This document shows positions 36,287 through 44,360 of a stretch of DNA of 64,000 bases, piece after piece (the stretch's first letter is position 1; each line of letters begins with the position of its first letter). The stretch is taken from positions 582,001 to 646,000 of the forward strand of contig NZ_RJVO01000001.1 of NCBI RefSeq assembly GCF_003730135.1, in the 5' to 3' direction. A program made the translations under genes and the position numbers. Under the pieces are notes generated by a model, which was not told the DNA's origin, ran no database searches, and was given only the letters and a program-made list of their open reading frames with translations. This stretch comes from Stagnimonas aquatica. Lineage in GTDB: Bacteria; Pseudomonadota; Gammaproteobacteria; Nevskiales; Nevskiaceae.

Positions 36287-36376
36287 ATTGCGGATTGCGG
36301 ATGGCGGATGGCGGATTGGAAAGCCGGCGCGCGTCGACGCCGGTCAATCCGCCATCCGCCATCCGCAATCCGCAAT
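36287..36376. repeat. Perfect 32-bp inverted repeat between HPr and EI genes
   Basis: Arms 36287-36318 and 36345-36376 are perfectly complementary over 32 bases, built from iterated GCGGAT(T/G) units. The 26-bp centre itself contains CCGGCG/CGCCGG. Transcribed, this is an extremely stable hairpin between two genes of one operon. It stays open in frame with the EI gene upstream of its start. It looks like an interspersed repeat of the ATTGCGGATGGCGG type; copies elsewhere cannot be checked here. Confidence 0.9.
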
Positions 36377-36394
36377 CGTCTGCCGGAGCCCGGC

Positions 36395-38140
36395 ATGAGC
36401 CTCTGGCTCAACGGCATCGGCGTCTCGCGGGGCGTTGCCATCGGCCGCGCACTGCGGCTGCACGCCAGCGATCTGGAGATTCCCGAACGCAGGCTGGCGG
36501 CCGGCGACATCGAGCACGAGATCACCCGGTTCTACGGCGCCCAGCGCCGCGCCCGCGACGAACTGCGCTCGGTACGCGAGCAGATTCCGCTCGGCACGCC
36601 CGGCGACATCGCCGCCTTCATCGACACCCATCTGCTGATGATGGACGACCGCTCCATCGTCGATACCACCGTCGCCAACATCCGCAGCCACCAGATCAAC
36701 GCCGAGGCAGCGCTGAAGAAGAGCCGCGATGTGCTGGTGGCGGTGTTCGAGCAGATGGACGATCCCTATCTGAAGACCCGCAAGGACGATGTCGAGCACG
36801 TCGTCGCACGCATCCAGCGGGTGCTGATGAAGCAGGCGCAACCGAGTGCGCCGGCCGAGGGAGCGCCGAAATTCGACATCGCCGAGCCGACCGTGATCGT
36901 CGCCGACGACATCACTCCGGCCGACATCATCCTGCTCAGCCAGCAGCAGGTGGTGGCCTTCATCACCGAATTCGGTGGTCCGCTCTCGCACACGGCCATT
37001 CTTGCGCGCAGCCTCGGCATCCCGGCCATCGTCGGCCTGCGCGACGCCCGCCGCTGGCTGCGCGAAGGCGAGACGGTCATCGTCGACGGCGAGCAGGGCC
37101 ATGCCCTCGCCGACCCCGACGCCCAGGCACTGGACTTCTTCCGCGCCAAGCAGCAGCGCCTGGCCGCCGAGCGTGCGCAGCTGGACCTGATCCGCGACCA
37201 GCCGCCGGTATCACGCGACGGCGTGAAGATCCGCCTGCTGGCCAACATCGAGCTTCCCGAGGACGCCGCCCACGCGGCCGGCATGGGCGCCGAGGGCGTC
37301 GGCCTGTACCGCACCGAATTCCTGTACATGAACCGCAAGGACCTGCCCGGCGAGGAGGAGCAGTACGACGCCTACGCCAAGGTGGTCAGCGCGGTGCAGG
37401 GGCCGATCACGATCCGCACGCTCGACCTGGGCGCCGACAAGCAGGTCGACTCCGGCGCGCGGCTCGGCCCCACGCCCAACAACCCGGCACTCGGCCTGCG
37501 CGCGATCCGCCTGTGCCTGAAGGAGCCGGAGCTGTTCCGCACCCAGGTCCGCGCGCTGCTGCGCGCCAGCCGTTTCGGGCAGATGAAGATCATGCTGCCG
37601 ATGATCTCCAGCGTCGGCGAGTTCCGGCAGGCACTGGCGGTGATCGAATCGGCGCGCGCGCAATTGCTGCGCGAAGGCCAGGTGCTGGCCGACGACGTGC
37701 CGGTGGGCGCGATGATCGAAGTGCCGGCGGCCGCGCTTGCCGCGCCGATGCTGGCGCGGGTGGCGCGCTTCTTCTCGATCGGCACCAACGACCTGATCCA
37801 GTACACCCTCGCCATCGACCGCGTCGACGACGAGGTGAACTACCTCTACGACCCTTTGCACCCGGCGGTGCTGCAACTGATCCAGCGCACCATCGAAGCC
37901 GGCGTGCGCGCCGGCATCCCGGTGACCATGTGCGGTGAAATGGCCGGCGACGTGCGCTACACCCGGCTGCTGCTGGGTCTGGGGCTGCAGGAGTTTTCCA
38001 TGCACCCGGCCAACGTGCTGGAAGTGAAGCGCGCGGTACTCGACGCCGATCTGCGCGAACTGCACGCCAAGGCCCTGCGCATGCTGGCCTCGGCGGATGT
38101 CGAGGAACAGCAGTCGCTGATCGCCGCGATTGGCCGCTAG
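36395..38140 (+). CDS. ptsI: PTS Enzyme I (phosphoenolpyruvate-protein phosphotransferase)
   Basis: Enzyme I takes phosphate from PEP and passes it to HPr. The 581-aa protein has the HPr-binding N-terminal domain (GIGVSRGVAIGRAL), the phosphorylated histidine in GGPLSHTAILAR (His199), and the PEP-binding C-terminal domain with GVGLYRTEFLYMNR, LDLGADKQ, FFSIGTNDLIQYTLAIDR and the cysteine motif TMCGEMAGD. It lacks an N-terminal GAF domain, so it is PtsI-like rather than PtsP. The ATG at 36395 has a GGAG 8 nt ahead. The large palindrome just upstream may reduce its translation relative to HPr. Confidence 0.95.
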   Translation: MSLWLNGIGVSRGVAIGRALRLHASDLEIPERRLAAGDIEHEITRFYGAQRRARDELRSVREQIPLGTPGDIAAFIDTHLLMMDDRSIVDTTVANIRSHQINAEAALKKSRDVLVAVFEQMDDPYLKTRKDDVEHVVARIQRVLMKQAQPSAPAEGAPKFDIAEPTVIVADDITPADIILLSQQQVVAFITEFGGPLSHTAILARSLGIPAIVGLRDARRWLREGETVIVDGEQGHALADPDAQALDFFRAKQQRLAAERAQLDLIRDQPPVSRDGVKIRLLANIELPEDAAHAAGMGAEGVGLYRTEFLYMNRKDLPGEEEQYDAYAKVVSAVQGPITIRTLDLGADKQVDSGARLGPTPNNPALGLRAIRLCLKEPELFRTQVRALLRASRFGQMKIMLPMISSVGEFRQALAVIESARAQLLREGQVLADDVPVGAMIEVPAAALAAPMLARVARFFSIGTNDLIQYTLAIDRVDDEVNYLYDPLHPAVLQLIQRTIEAGVRAGIPVTMCGEMAGDVRYTRLLLGLGLQEFSMHPANVLEVKRAVLDADLRELHAKALRMLASADVEEQQSLIAAIGR

Positions 38141-38408
38141 ACGCGGCGCCTGATTCGGCGCCTCACCCGGCCCTGGATGCCCGGCCGACCGGAACTCGGC
38201 GCCCGGCAGCCCCCCCGGATAATCGTCCCCGCAGAGGCTGCACACGCCGGCGTTCGACGGGCGCCTGACCCGCGCCATTCGGAGACAGCGCCGGCCCGGC
38301 CTTGTCCGCAACAGCGCTACCCCAGGGCCGGATCATCGAGCCGTGGCTCCCAGATAGACACGGTGGTGCGCCCGGACCAATCCCGCGATGGCGGGACGAA
38401 ACCCAAGG
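38141..38408. other. Intergenic region between convergent EI and esterase genes
   Basis: No gene is seen in these 268 bp. A hairpin TCCCGC-GATG-GCGGGA (38381-38396) lies just past the esterase stop and may terminate that minus-strand transcript, though no T run follows. A short direct repeat CGGCGCCTGATTCGGCGCCT lies directly after the EI stop. Confidence 0.4.
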
Positions 38409-39242
38409 CTAGTGGCTGCGCACCCAGTCGAGCACTTCCTGCGGCGCGGAAGGCAGGATCGAGTGCCGCACGCCCGGCTCCAGGCGCTGCCGAACTTCCA
38501 CACCCATCGCCCGCAGGCGGTCGTAGTAGAGCTGCATGGTGGCGGGCGGGACGATGCTGTCGTCGGCCCCGTGCAGGAACAGCGTCGGCGGATGATTGGC
38601 GGGCAGCTGCGCCGGCAAGGTGCAGGTGCTGCCATTGCAGGTGGCGTAGGAGGCCGACTGGATGATCAGCGCCCGGAACCGCCCCGGGAAGCTCACGGCC
38701 ATGCGCGAGGTGTTGTAACCGCCGCTGGACATGCCGGTGGCGTACAACCGGCGGGTGTTGATTGGCCCGAACTGGCCGGCACCCAGACCGTCGAACACCG
38801 CAGTCAGCACCCGGTAGTCCTCGGTATCGGTGTAGGGCTGGCTGACATCGACGCCGTAGGCGTTGGTGTCCCAATACTGCAGCAGGCGCGCCTGGTTGAC
38901 AGTCGGCGCGATCACCGCGTAACCGGCATCCAGCAACTTGGCGAACAGCTGTGATTCGTACTGGAGGCCGGCGAGCATGGTGCTATTGCCGTTCCAGTAG
39001 TTGGGAAAGACGCCGGTCTGGTACCAGAGCACCGCCGGCCAGCCGCCGGCGGGCGGCGTGCCGTCCGGCAGCTGGTATTCCACCGTGCGGGTTCCGAGCC
39101 CGCCGGTCGGCACCTGCTGGGTGCGGTATTGGCAGCGCAGGCTGTCGATGCCGAGGAAACTGGAGGCTTTGCAGGACGAACTCGCCTGCGCCACCGGCGC
39201 AGCCAGCAGGGCCAGAATCAGCAGCAGAGGGCGTGCGCGCAT
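38409..39242 (-). CDS. Secreted alpha/beta hydrolase, PHB depolymerase/feruloyl esterase-like
   Basis: A 277-aa exported hydrolase. The signal peptide is MRARPLLLILALLAAPVAQA and the mature protein starts around Ser21. The nucleophile elbow is G-M-S172-S-G, the likely acid is Asp in FLHGADDSIVP and the histidine is in GVRHSILP, completing a catalytic triad. Several cysteines (SSSCKASS, RCQYR, CNGSTC) suggest disulfides, in keeping with a periplasmic or extracellular enzyme. The sequence resembles the polyhydroxybutyrate depolymerase and feruloyl esterase group, but the substrate cannot be fixed. Upstream in-frame sequence is not coding-like, so the ATG at 39242 was chosen. Confidence 0.85.
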   Translation of the reverse strand: MRARPLLLILALLAAPVAQASSSCKASSFLGIDSLRCQYRTQQVPTGGLGTRTVEYQLPDGTPPAGGWPAVLWYQTGVFPNYWNGNSTMLAGLQYESQLFAKLLDAGYAVIAPTVNQARLLQYWDTNAYGVDVSQPYTDTEDYRVLTAVFDGLGAGQFGPINTRRLYATGMSSGGYNTSRMAVSFPGRFRALIIQSASYATCNGSTCTLPAQLPANHPPTLFLHGADDSIVPPATMQLYYDRLRAMGVEVRQRLEPGVRHSILPSAPQEVLDWVRSH

Positions 39243-39333
39243 CGGAGTTCCCGGTAAACCATGCCGGCACCGAAGAGCGCTGGCTGCGCATATTTTCACC
39301 GGACCTGAACCGGATTGCACGTTTCTCCGTCGT

Positions 39334-40398
39334 TCACCAGGCGCGCTGATACTGCGGCGGCGACGCCAGCGCCTGGCCCAGGGCCTTGGCGGCGTGGTAG
39401 GGCCAGTAGGGGTCGCGCAGCAGTTCGCGCGCCAGCAGCACCAGATCCGCTTCGCCAGCAGCGACGATCCGCTGCGCCTGCTCCGGCTCGGTAATGAGAC
39501 CGACCGCAGCGGTGGCGATGCCCGCCTCCCGACGGATACGCGCCGCGAACGGCACCTGGAAACCCGGCGCCACCGGGATCGTCGCGCGCGCCAGCGTACC
39601 GCCGCTGGAAACATCGATCAGATCCACGCCCAGCTCCCCGAGCTGCCGTGCCAGCGCGATGCTCTGCTCGATCTCCCAGCCGTCGGAATCCGCCCAGTCG
39701 GTGGCGGAGAGCCGCACCAGCAGCGGCAGCCGCTCCGGCCAGACCGCGCGCACCGCCGTCACGATCTCGCGCAGCAGCCGCGTGCGATTGTCGAAGCTGC
39801 CCCCGTAGAAGTCCTCGCGCCGGTTGCTGAGCGGCGACAGGAACTGGTGCAGCAGATAGCCGTGCGCCGCGTGCAGTTCCACCAACTCGAAGCCGGCGGC
39901 CAGGGCCCGCTGCGCCGCCTGCACGAAAGCCGCCTTGATCGCTTCGATGCCGGCCAGGTCCAGCGCCTGCGGGGTTTGCGAGGCCTCGTTGAAGGCCAGG
40001 GCACTGGCCGCCAGCAGCGGCGACCAGCCACCGGCCTCGGCGCCGACCGGCCGGCCGCCCTCCCAGGGCGCGGCGGTGCTGGCCTTGCGGCCGGCATGCG
40101 CGAGCTGCACGCCCGGCACCGCGCCTTGAGCGCGGATGAAGGCGGTGACCGGCGCCCAGGCAGCGACGTGTTCCTCGCGGTAGAGCCCGGCGTCGGCCGG
40201 CGAGATGCGGCCCTCGGGACTCACCGCGCTGGCCTCGGCGATCACCAGGCCGGCACCACCGACGGCGCGACTGCCCAGATGCACCAGATGCCAGTCGTTG
40301 ACCCGGCCATCGACGCAGGAATACATGCACATCGGCGAGACGGCGATGCGGTTGCGCAGGCTCAGTCCGCGCAGCTTGAATGGGTCGAACAGGTTCAA
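39334..40398 (-). CDS. NADH:flavin oxidoreductase, old yellow enzyme (YqjM-like)
   Basis: An FMN ene-reductase of the old yellow enzyme family (354 aa). Key stretches are LRNRIAVSPMCMYSCVDGRVNDWH with the YqjM-type regulatory cysteine, QLAHAGRKAS, the FMN/substrate pair HAAHGYLLHQFLSPLSNRR and a C-terminal FMN phosphate site with GLITEPEQAQRIVAAGEADLVLLAREL. I chose a TTG start at 40398 because homology begins at NLFDPFKLRGL, no ATG is nearby, a GGAG lies about 8 nt upstream and the TTG overlaps the acpH stop (TTGA). It probably reduces activated C=C bonds; the physiological substrate is unknown. Confidence 0.9.
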   Translation of the reverse strand: MNLFDPFKLRGLSLRNRIAVSPMCMYSCVDGRVNDWHLVHLGSRAVGGAGLVIAEASAVSPEGRISPADAGLYREEHVAAWAPVTAFIRAQGAVPGVQLAHAGRKASTAAPWEGGRPVGAEAGGWSPLLAASALAFNEASQTPQALDLAGIEAIKAAFVQAAQRALAAGFELVELHAAHGYLLHQFLSPLSNRREDFYGGSFDNRTRLLREIVTAVRAVWPERLPLLVRLSATDWADSDGWEIEQSIALARQLGELGVDLIDVSSGGTLARATIPVAPGFQVPFAARIRREAGIATAAVGLITEPEQAQRIVAAGEADLVLLARELLRDPYWPYHAAKALGQALASPPQYQRAW

Positions 40399-41018
40399 AC
40401 GACAGTCTCCAGGGAAGAGGGGCGGGACTCGCGCAGGCCCTGCGCGAGCAGTTGTAGCGCCGACTGCCGCAGGTCGGCGAGCAGCTCGGCGAGATGCGGC
40501 CGCAGCGCCTCGGCGGCGGCCGGCCAATGCGCCGCCGCCGCCAGCAGCGGCTCCGGCTTGCGCAACCGCGCGGCGGTGCGGCGGATCGCCAGATCGATGC
40601 CGGCCGGCTCGCCGTAGGAGCGCAGCAGCGCGGCGAAACCAGCAGCGCTGCTGCTGCGGCCACCGGCGAGCAGGAACCACGCGCTGGCGTCCTCGATGGC
40701 CTGGCCGGCGCGGTCGCAGAACGCCGCCAGCGGCTCGTTCGAGTAATGCGACCAGTCCTGCACCAGCGCGTAGTCGGCGACCAGATCGAGCAGGATGCCG
40801 GCGTAGCGACGGCCGCCGTCCGGCCAGGCCGCGCGCAGGGCGAGGCTGCGCGGGTGCTGGTCGGTCAGCGCGTCGATGCGCCGGTGCAGCCGGATGCCCT
40901 CGGCGATCTCTAGCGGATAGGCGGAGAGCTCCGCCCCGTGCACGACATCGCCCAGCACCGAACCGGCGAGCGAGGTGCCGGTCTGGTCGGCGAGCCAGAG
41001 GTGGGCGAGAAAATTCAC
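40395..41018 (-). CDS. acpH: Acyl carrier protein phosphodiesterase AcpH family
   Basis: AcpH-type enzymes remove the 4'-phosphopantetheine arm from acyl carrier protein. The 207-aa protein begins with the diagnostic MNFLAHLWLADQTGTSLAGSVLGDVV, followed by GIRLHRRIDALTDQHP and the acidic/histidine metal residues in GILLDLVADYALVQDW. This matches the HD-like AcpH (DUF479) family in length and motif order. It overlaps the downstream old yellow enzyme gene by four bases and is 3 bp from the crotonase gene upstream, so the three form one operon. A functional connection among them is not clear. Confidence 0.9.
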   Translation of the reverse strand: MNFLAHLWLADQTGTSLAGSVLGDVVHGAELSAYPLEIAEGIRLHRRIDALTDQHPRSLALRAAWPDGGRRYAGILLDLVADYALVQDWSHYSNEPLAAFCDRAGQAIEDASAWFLLAGGRSSSAAGFAALLRSYGEPAGIDLAIRRTAARLRKPEPLLAAAAHWPAAAEALRPHLAELLADLRQSALQLLAQGLRESRPSSLETVV

Positions 41019-41021
41019 CGC

Positions 41022-42035
41022 TCAGTCCTCGATGGCATCGACCAGGCCCCAGGCCAGCGCCGTGGCGGCGTCGATCCGCCGCCCGGACAAGACCCAGCCG
41101 GCCAGCCGCTGACGGCCGATGCGGCGGGCGATGCTCACCGTGCCGCCGGCGCCGGGGATCAGTCCGAACTTCAGCTCCGGCAACTGGAACCAGGCGTCCG
41201 GCGTGGCCACCAGCCGACCGGCGAAGGCCGGAAACTCGATGCCCGAGCCGACGCAGGCGCCGTGCAGACGCACCGTCGTGCGCGGCGCGCAGGCCGCCAG
41301 CAGGCGCCCCGGCAGGGCGAGGCTGCGCACCAGATGCGCGGTCGCCGGGTCCGGCGCCGTACCGAACTCGCTGAGATCACCGCCGGTGGAAAAGCACTTG
41401 CCCTCGCCGCCCAGCGAGACCGACTCCAGGCTGTCGTCGGCCAATACCAGTTGCAGGGCCTCGATGAGCGCGTCGCGCATCTCCACGCTCATGCCGTTGC
41501 GCAGGCTGGGGCGATTGAGCCTGAGGCGCAGCACGCCGCTCTCGCGTTCGATCAGCACCGCCGGCCCGAGGTCACGGTGCCGCAGGGGCTCCGGCGCGCG
41601 ATGCGTCCGCAGCCAGGCGCCGAACTCCGGTCCGGTCTGCAAGGTCGAGTAGGCCAGCGACTCGGCGAACAGCGCCGCCTCCAGCGGCAGGCCCTCACTG
41701 GCGCGCAGCAACTGCACCAGTACCGTCGCGGCCAGCGGCGTCCGGCGGATACCCGCGACCAGCGACTCGGCTTCGGCCAGCGTCGCCACCCGGGCATCGC
41801 AGGCCGCCGCCCAGGGCCCATCGCCGGAGCCGACCGCGATGCTTGGCCCCGGCAGCGCACGCAGCCAGTCCAGCAGCGCCGCGTACGGCGCGTGCGCGGC
41901 GTCGCCAGTCAGGTCCAGCAGCAGGAAGGGCGTCCCGCCCAACGCGGAGATCGCGGAGCGCGCGCCCGGATCCCGCGCCAGCAAACCCAGTTCGGCGAGG
42001 GAGGTCAGTGGCGGCATCGGCAGGGGATCGGACAT
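41022..42035 (-). CDS. Enoyl-CoA hydratase/isomerase family protein with N-terminal extension
   Basis: A 337-aa protein whose C-terminal ~190 residues form a crotonase domain. These include RESGVLRLRLNRPSLRNGMSVEMRDALIEAL, the oxyanion-hole region LGGEGKCFSTGGDLSEFG, RLHGACVGSGIEFPAFAGRLVATPDAWFQLPELKFGLIPGAGGT, and a C-terminal GWVLSGRRIDAATALAWGLVD. The glutamate pair used by hydratases appears partly kept. The first ~150 residues are not a recognised crotonase part and may be a degenerate second domain. It is the first gene of a three-gene minus-strand operon. The reaction is not assignable. Confidence 0.85.
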   Translation of the reverse strand: MSDPLPMPPLTSLAELGLLARDPGARSAISALGGTPFLLLDLTGDAAHAPYAALLDWLRALPGPSIAVGSGDGPWAAACDARVATLAEAESLVAGIRRTPLAATVLVQLLRASEGLPLEAALFAESLAYSTLQTGPEFGAWLRTHRAPEPLRHRDLGPAVLIERESGVLRLRLNRPSLRNGMSVEMRDALIEALQLVLADDSLESVSLGGEGKCFSTGGDLSEFGTAPDPATAHLVRSLALPGRLLAACAPRTTVRLHGACVGSGIEFPAFAGRLVATPDAWFQLPELKFGLIPGAGGTVSIARRIGRQRLAGWVLSGRRIDAATALAWGLVDAIED

Positions 42036-42502
42036 GTCGCGAGCTTAATGCAGGCGGTCTGCGGAACAGCGCGCCGACGGAGCCACGATGACAGGCGCAG
42101 CGACATCAGCGGGTGCGCGGGCGCCTCGGCAGCGACCTGCGCCAGGTCGGCTTGCCACCGATCCAGGCCGCGACACAGGAGCGGTGGCTCAGCGGGCGGT
42201 ACTCGGCCCGGCCTCGTTGAAATACCGGAGGGGCTTCCATGCGCGCGCGACCCCGCTTAGATTGGGTCACGGGAAAAAATCTTCGTCACACCGACGAAGC
42301 CAGAAAATCAGCAAGGGATGCATTCGCCCGAGAACGGGCAGGTTGTGGGGATCGTCGTAGTGACGCGCCGGGAGTGCTGCACACCCCGGCAGACCGCCGC
42401 TGTCTGCGGAGTCGGCGTCATCGCGGGCGACGGCCCCGCTGCGCGGATCCATCTCCATGAATGGAATCAACCGGCCGCAAGGTCATTCAACGGAGAGGGC
42501 GC
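42036..42502. other. Long intergenic leader upstream of the L11-like gene
   Basis: About 470 bp without a convincing gene on either strand. It contains hairpins CGACCTG-CGC-CAGGTCG (42133-42149) and CTTCGTC-ACACC-GACGAAG (42281-42299), and GCCCG-AGAA-CGGGC near 42327. The segment 42260-42315 is more AT-rich than the surroundings. It could hold the promoter and a structured 5' leader for the gene at 42503, which would be unusually long; this is inference. Confidence 0.5.
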
Positions 42503-42727
42503 ATGTCGAGAAAAGTGCAGGGAATCGTCACCTTGGTTCTGGTCGCGGGCAACGCGGGGTTGTCGGAAGTCCTCGGGGCGGCGCTGGGGGCCTTCGGCGT
42601 CAACATCGAGTCCTTCATCAAGGACTTCAATGCCGCCACCGGCACCGGCTACTTGCCCGGCACGCTGTTGGCAACGACGGTGACCATCTACGACGACTAC
42701 TCCTACACCTTCGTCACCATGCCCTGA
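42503..42727 (+). CDS. Stand-alone paralogue of the ribosomal protein L11 (uL11) N-terminal domain
   Basis: The 74-aa product aligns along its whole length with the N-terminal domain of ribosomal protein L11. MSRKVQGIVTLVLVAGNAG matches MAKKVQAYVKLQVAAGMAN; GVNIESFIKDFNAAT matches GVNIMEFCKAFNAKT; VTIYDDYSYTFVT matches ITVYADRSFTFVT. In L11 this domain touches the GTPase-associated centre, RelA, release factors and thiopeptide antibiotics. Here the proline helix (NPSPPVGPALGQ) reads GLSEVLGAALGA, with every proline lost and no gap. The C-terminal rRNA-binding domain is absent, and the stop is clean. GGAGAGGG just before the ATG is a good ribosome-binding site. It stands alone, far from rpl genes. 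The fold is secure; the function is unknown. Confidence 0.88.
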   Translation: MSRKVQGIVTLVLVAGNAGLSEVLGAALGAFGVNIESFIKDFNAATGTGYLPGTLLATTVTIYDDYSYTFVTMP

Positions 42728-42733
42728 GAGGCC

Positions 42734-42770
42734 GGGCACGCCAGGGGAGCAGCACTCCCCTGGCGTGCCC
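42734..42770. terminator. Perfect 16-bp hairpin after the L11-like gene
   Basis: GGGCACGCCAGGGGAG (42734-42749) pairs perfectly with 42755-42770 across a CAGCA loop. It starts 6 bp after the L11-like stop and lies between convergent genes, so it could terminate or protect both transcripts. There is no T run on either side. Confidence 0.65.
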
Positions 42771-42794
42771 CGACACAGCACGAAGCGGGGCTGA

Positions 42795-44078
42795 CTAAAC
42801 CGCCGCCAGCGCCTGGTCGAGATCGGCGATCAGGTCGTCGATATGCTCGATGCCAATCGACAGCCGGATGGTGTCCTCGGTGACGCCCGCCTTCACCAGT
42901 TCCTCGGGCGAGAGCTGGCGATGGGTGGTGGAGGCCGGGTGCGCCGCCAGCGACTTGGCATCGCCGATGTTGACCAGCCGGGTGAACAGCTGCAGCGCGT
43001 CCTGGAAGCGCGCCCCGCCCTCGCGCCCACCCTGCACCCCGAAGGTGAGCAGGCCCGACGGCCGGCCGCCGAAGTAGCGCTGCGCCAGCGCGTGGCTGGG
43101 ATGATCGGCCAGGCCGGCGTAGTTGACCCAGCGCACGCGCGGATGGCTCTGCAGATGCTTGGCCACGCGCAGCGCGTTTTCGGTGATCCGCTCCATGCGC
43201 AGCGCCAGCGTCTCGATGCCGGTCAGGATCTGGAAGGCGTTGAACGGCGACAGCGCCGCGCCGGTATTGCGCAGCGGCACCACCCGCGCCCGGCCGATGT
43301 AGGCCGCCGGCCCCAGGGCCTGGGTGTAGACCACGCCGTGGTAGCTGGGGTCGGGCTCGTTGAGCTGCGGGAAGCGCGCGGCGTGCTCGGCCCAGGGGAA
43401 CTTGCCGGAATCGACAATCGCGCCGCCCAGGCTGGTGCCGTGGCCGCCGAGGTACTTGGTGAGCGAGTGGATCACGATGTCGGCGCCGTGCTCGAAGGGT
43501 CGCAGCAGATAGGGCGTGGCCACCGTGTTATCGACGATCAGCGGCACCCCGGCGGCGTGCGCGATCTTGGCCAGCGCGGCGATGTCGGTGATGTTGCCCA
43601 GCGGGTTGCCGATCGACTCCACGAACAACGCCTTGGTGCGCGCGTCGATCAGGCCGGCGAAACTTTCCGGCGCGCGCGGATCGGCGAAGCGCACCTCGAT
43701 GCCGAACTGCGGCAGGGTGTGCGCGAACAGGTTGTAGGTGCCGCCGTAGAGGGTGCTGGCCGAGACGATGTTGTCGCCGGCGCGGGCGATGGTCTGGATC
43801 GCATAGGTCACCGCCGCCTGCCCCGAGGCCAGCGCCAGCGCCGCGATGCCGCCTTCGAGCGCGGCCAGCCGCTGCTCCAGCACATCGTTGGTCGGGTTCA
43901 TGATGCGACTGTAGATATTGCCGGCCACCTTCAGATCGAAGAGATCGGCGCCGTGCTGGGTGTCGTCGAAGGAGAACGCCACCGTCTGGTAGATCGGCAC
44001 CGCCACCGCGTGGGTGGTCGGGTCCGGCTTGTAGCCGGCGTGGACGGCGAGGGTTTCAAACTTGTGCGGGTTCGACAT
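42795..44078 (-). CDS. metY: O-acetylhomoserine aminocarboxypropyltransferase / cysteine synthase
   Basis: MetY is a PLP enzyme that makes homocysteine directly from O-acetylhomoserine and sulfide in methionine synthesis. The 427-aa protein starts [35 protein letters not shown], and has the long-form family segments [20 protein letters not shown] and [13 protein letters not shown]. The PLP lysine is in [36 protein letters not shown] is present near the end. The length and these inserts separate MetY from MetB/MetC. The ATG at 44078 is preferred to one three codons upstream. A terminator-like hairpin lies 25 nt ahead in the leader. Confidence 0.95.
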   Translation of the reverse strand: MSNPHKFETLAVHAGYKPDPTTHAVAVPIYQTVAFSFDDTQHGADLFDLKVAGNIYSRIMNPTNDVLEQRLAALEGGIAALALASGQAAVTYAIQTIARAGDNIVSASTLYGGTYNLFAHTLPQFGIEVRFADPRAPESFAGLIDARTKALFVESIGNPLGNITDIAALAKIAHAAGVPLIVDNTVATPYLLRPFEHGADIVIHSLTKYLGGHGTSLGGAIVDSGKFPWAEHAARFPQLNEPDPSYHGVVYTQALGPAAYIGRARVVPLRNTGAALSPFNAFQILTGIETLALRMERITENALRVAKHLQSHPRVRWVNYAGLADHPSHALAQRYFGGRPSGLLTFGVQGGREGGARFQDALQLFTRLVNIGDAKSLAAHPASTTHRQLSPEELVKAGVTEDTIRLSIGIEHIDDLIADLDQALAAV

Positions 44079-44102
44079 GGTCGTCACTGGGCCTGCGGTC
44101 GT

Positions 44103-44134
44103 GAAGAAAACCGGCTCCTGCGAAGGCAGGAGCC
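44103..44134 (-). promoter_or_regulatory. Terminator-like hairpin in the metY leader
   Basis: On the minus strand GGCTCCTGC-CTTC-GCAGGAGCC (44134-44113) is a perfect 9-bp stem followed by GGTTTTCTTC, ending 25 nt before the metY ATG. A second stem CCCCGA-GGT-TCGGGG lies just upstream. No gene lies upstream on this strand, so the hairpin must be in the metY 5' leader. Attenuation is possible, but no known SAM riboswitch core was recognised; a REP-like repeat is the alternative. Confidence 0.4.
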
Positions 44135-44360
44135 ACCGCCCCGAACCTCGGGGAGCGCCGCACTCTAAGCGTCCATCGACCTGAATGCCTATGCAGTCCA
44201 CTAGACCGATTTTGTCTTTGCTCAGTCCCGCTCGGGATCAGCCGCGGACGGCTGCCCGCAACGCGCCATCCACTGCGCCGCCGGCGGCTCCCATAAATGG
44301 GTGAGGCCGACTCACCAGGCTTGCCTCAGGCTTGCAGCCACTCTGAAGGAGAGCCTGCGA

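Noticed and set aside
42267-42470. 67-codon minus-strand frame in the leader of the L11-like gene
   Set aside because: No ribosome-binding site, no family resemblance, and composition as expected by chance.
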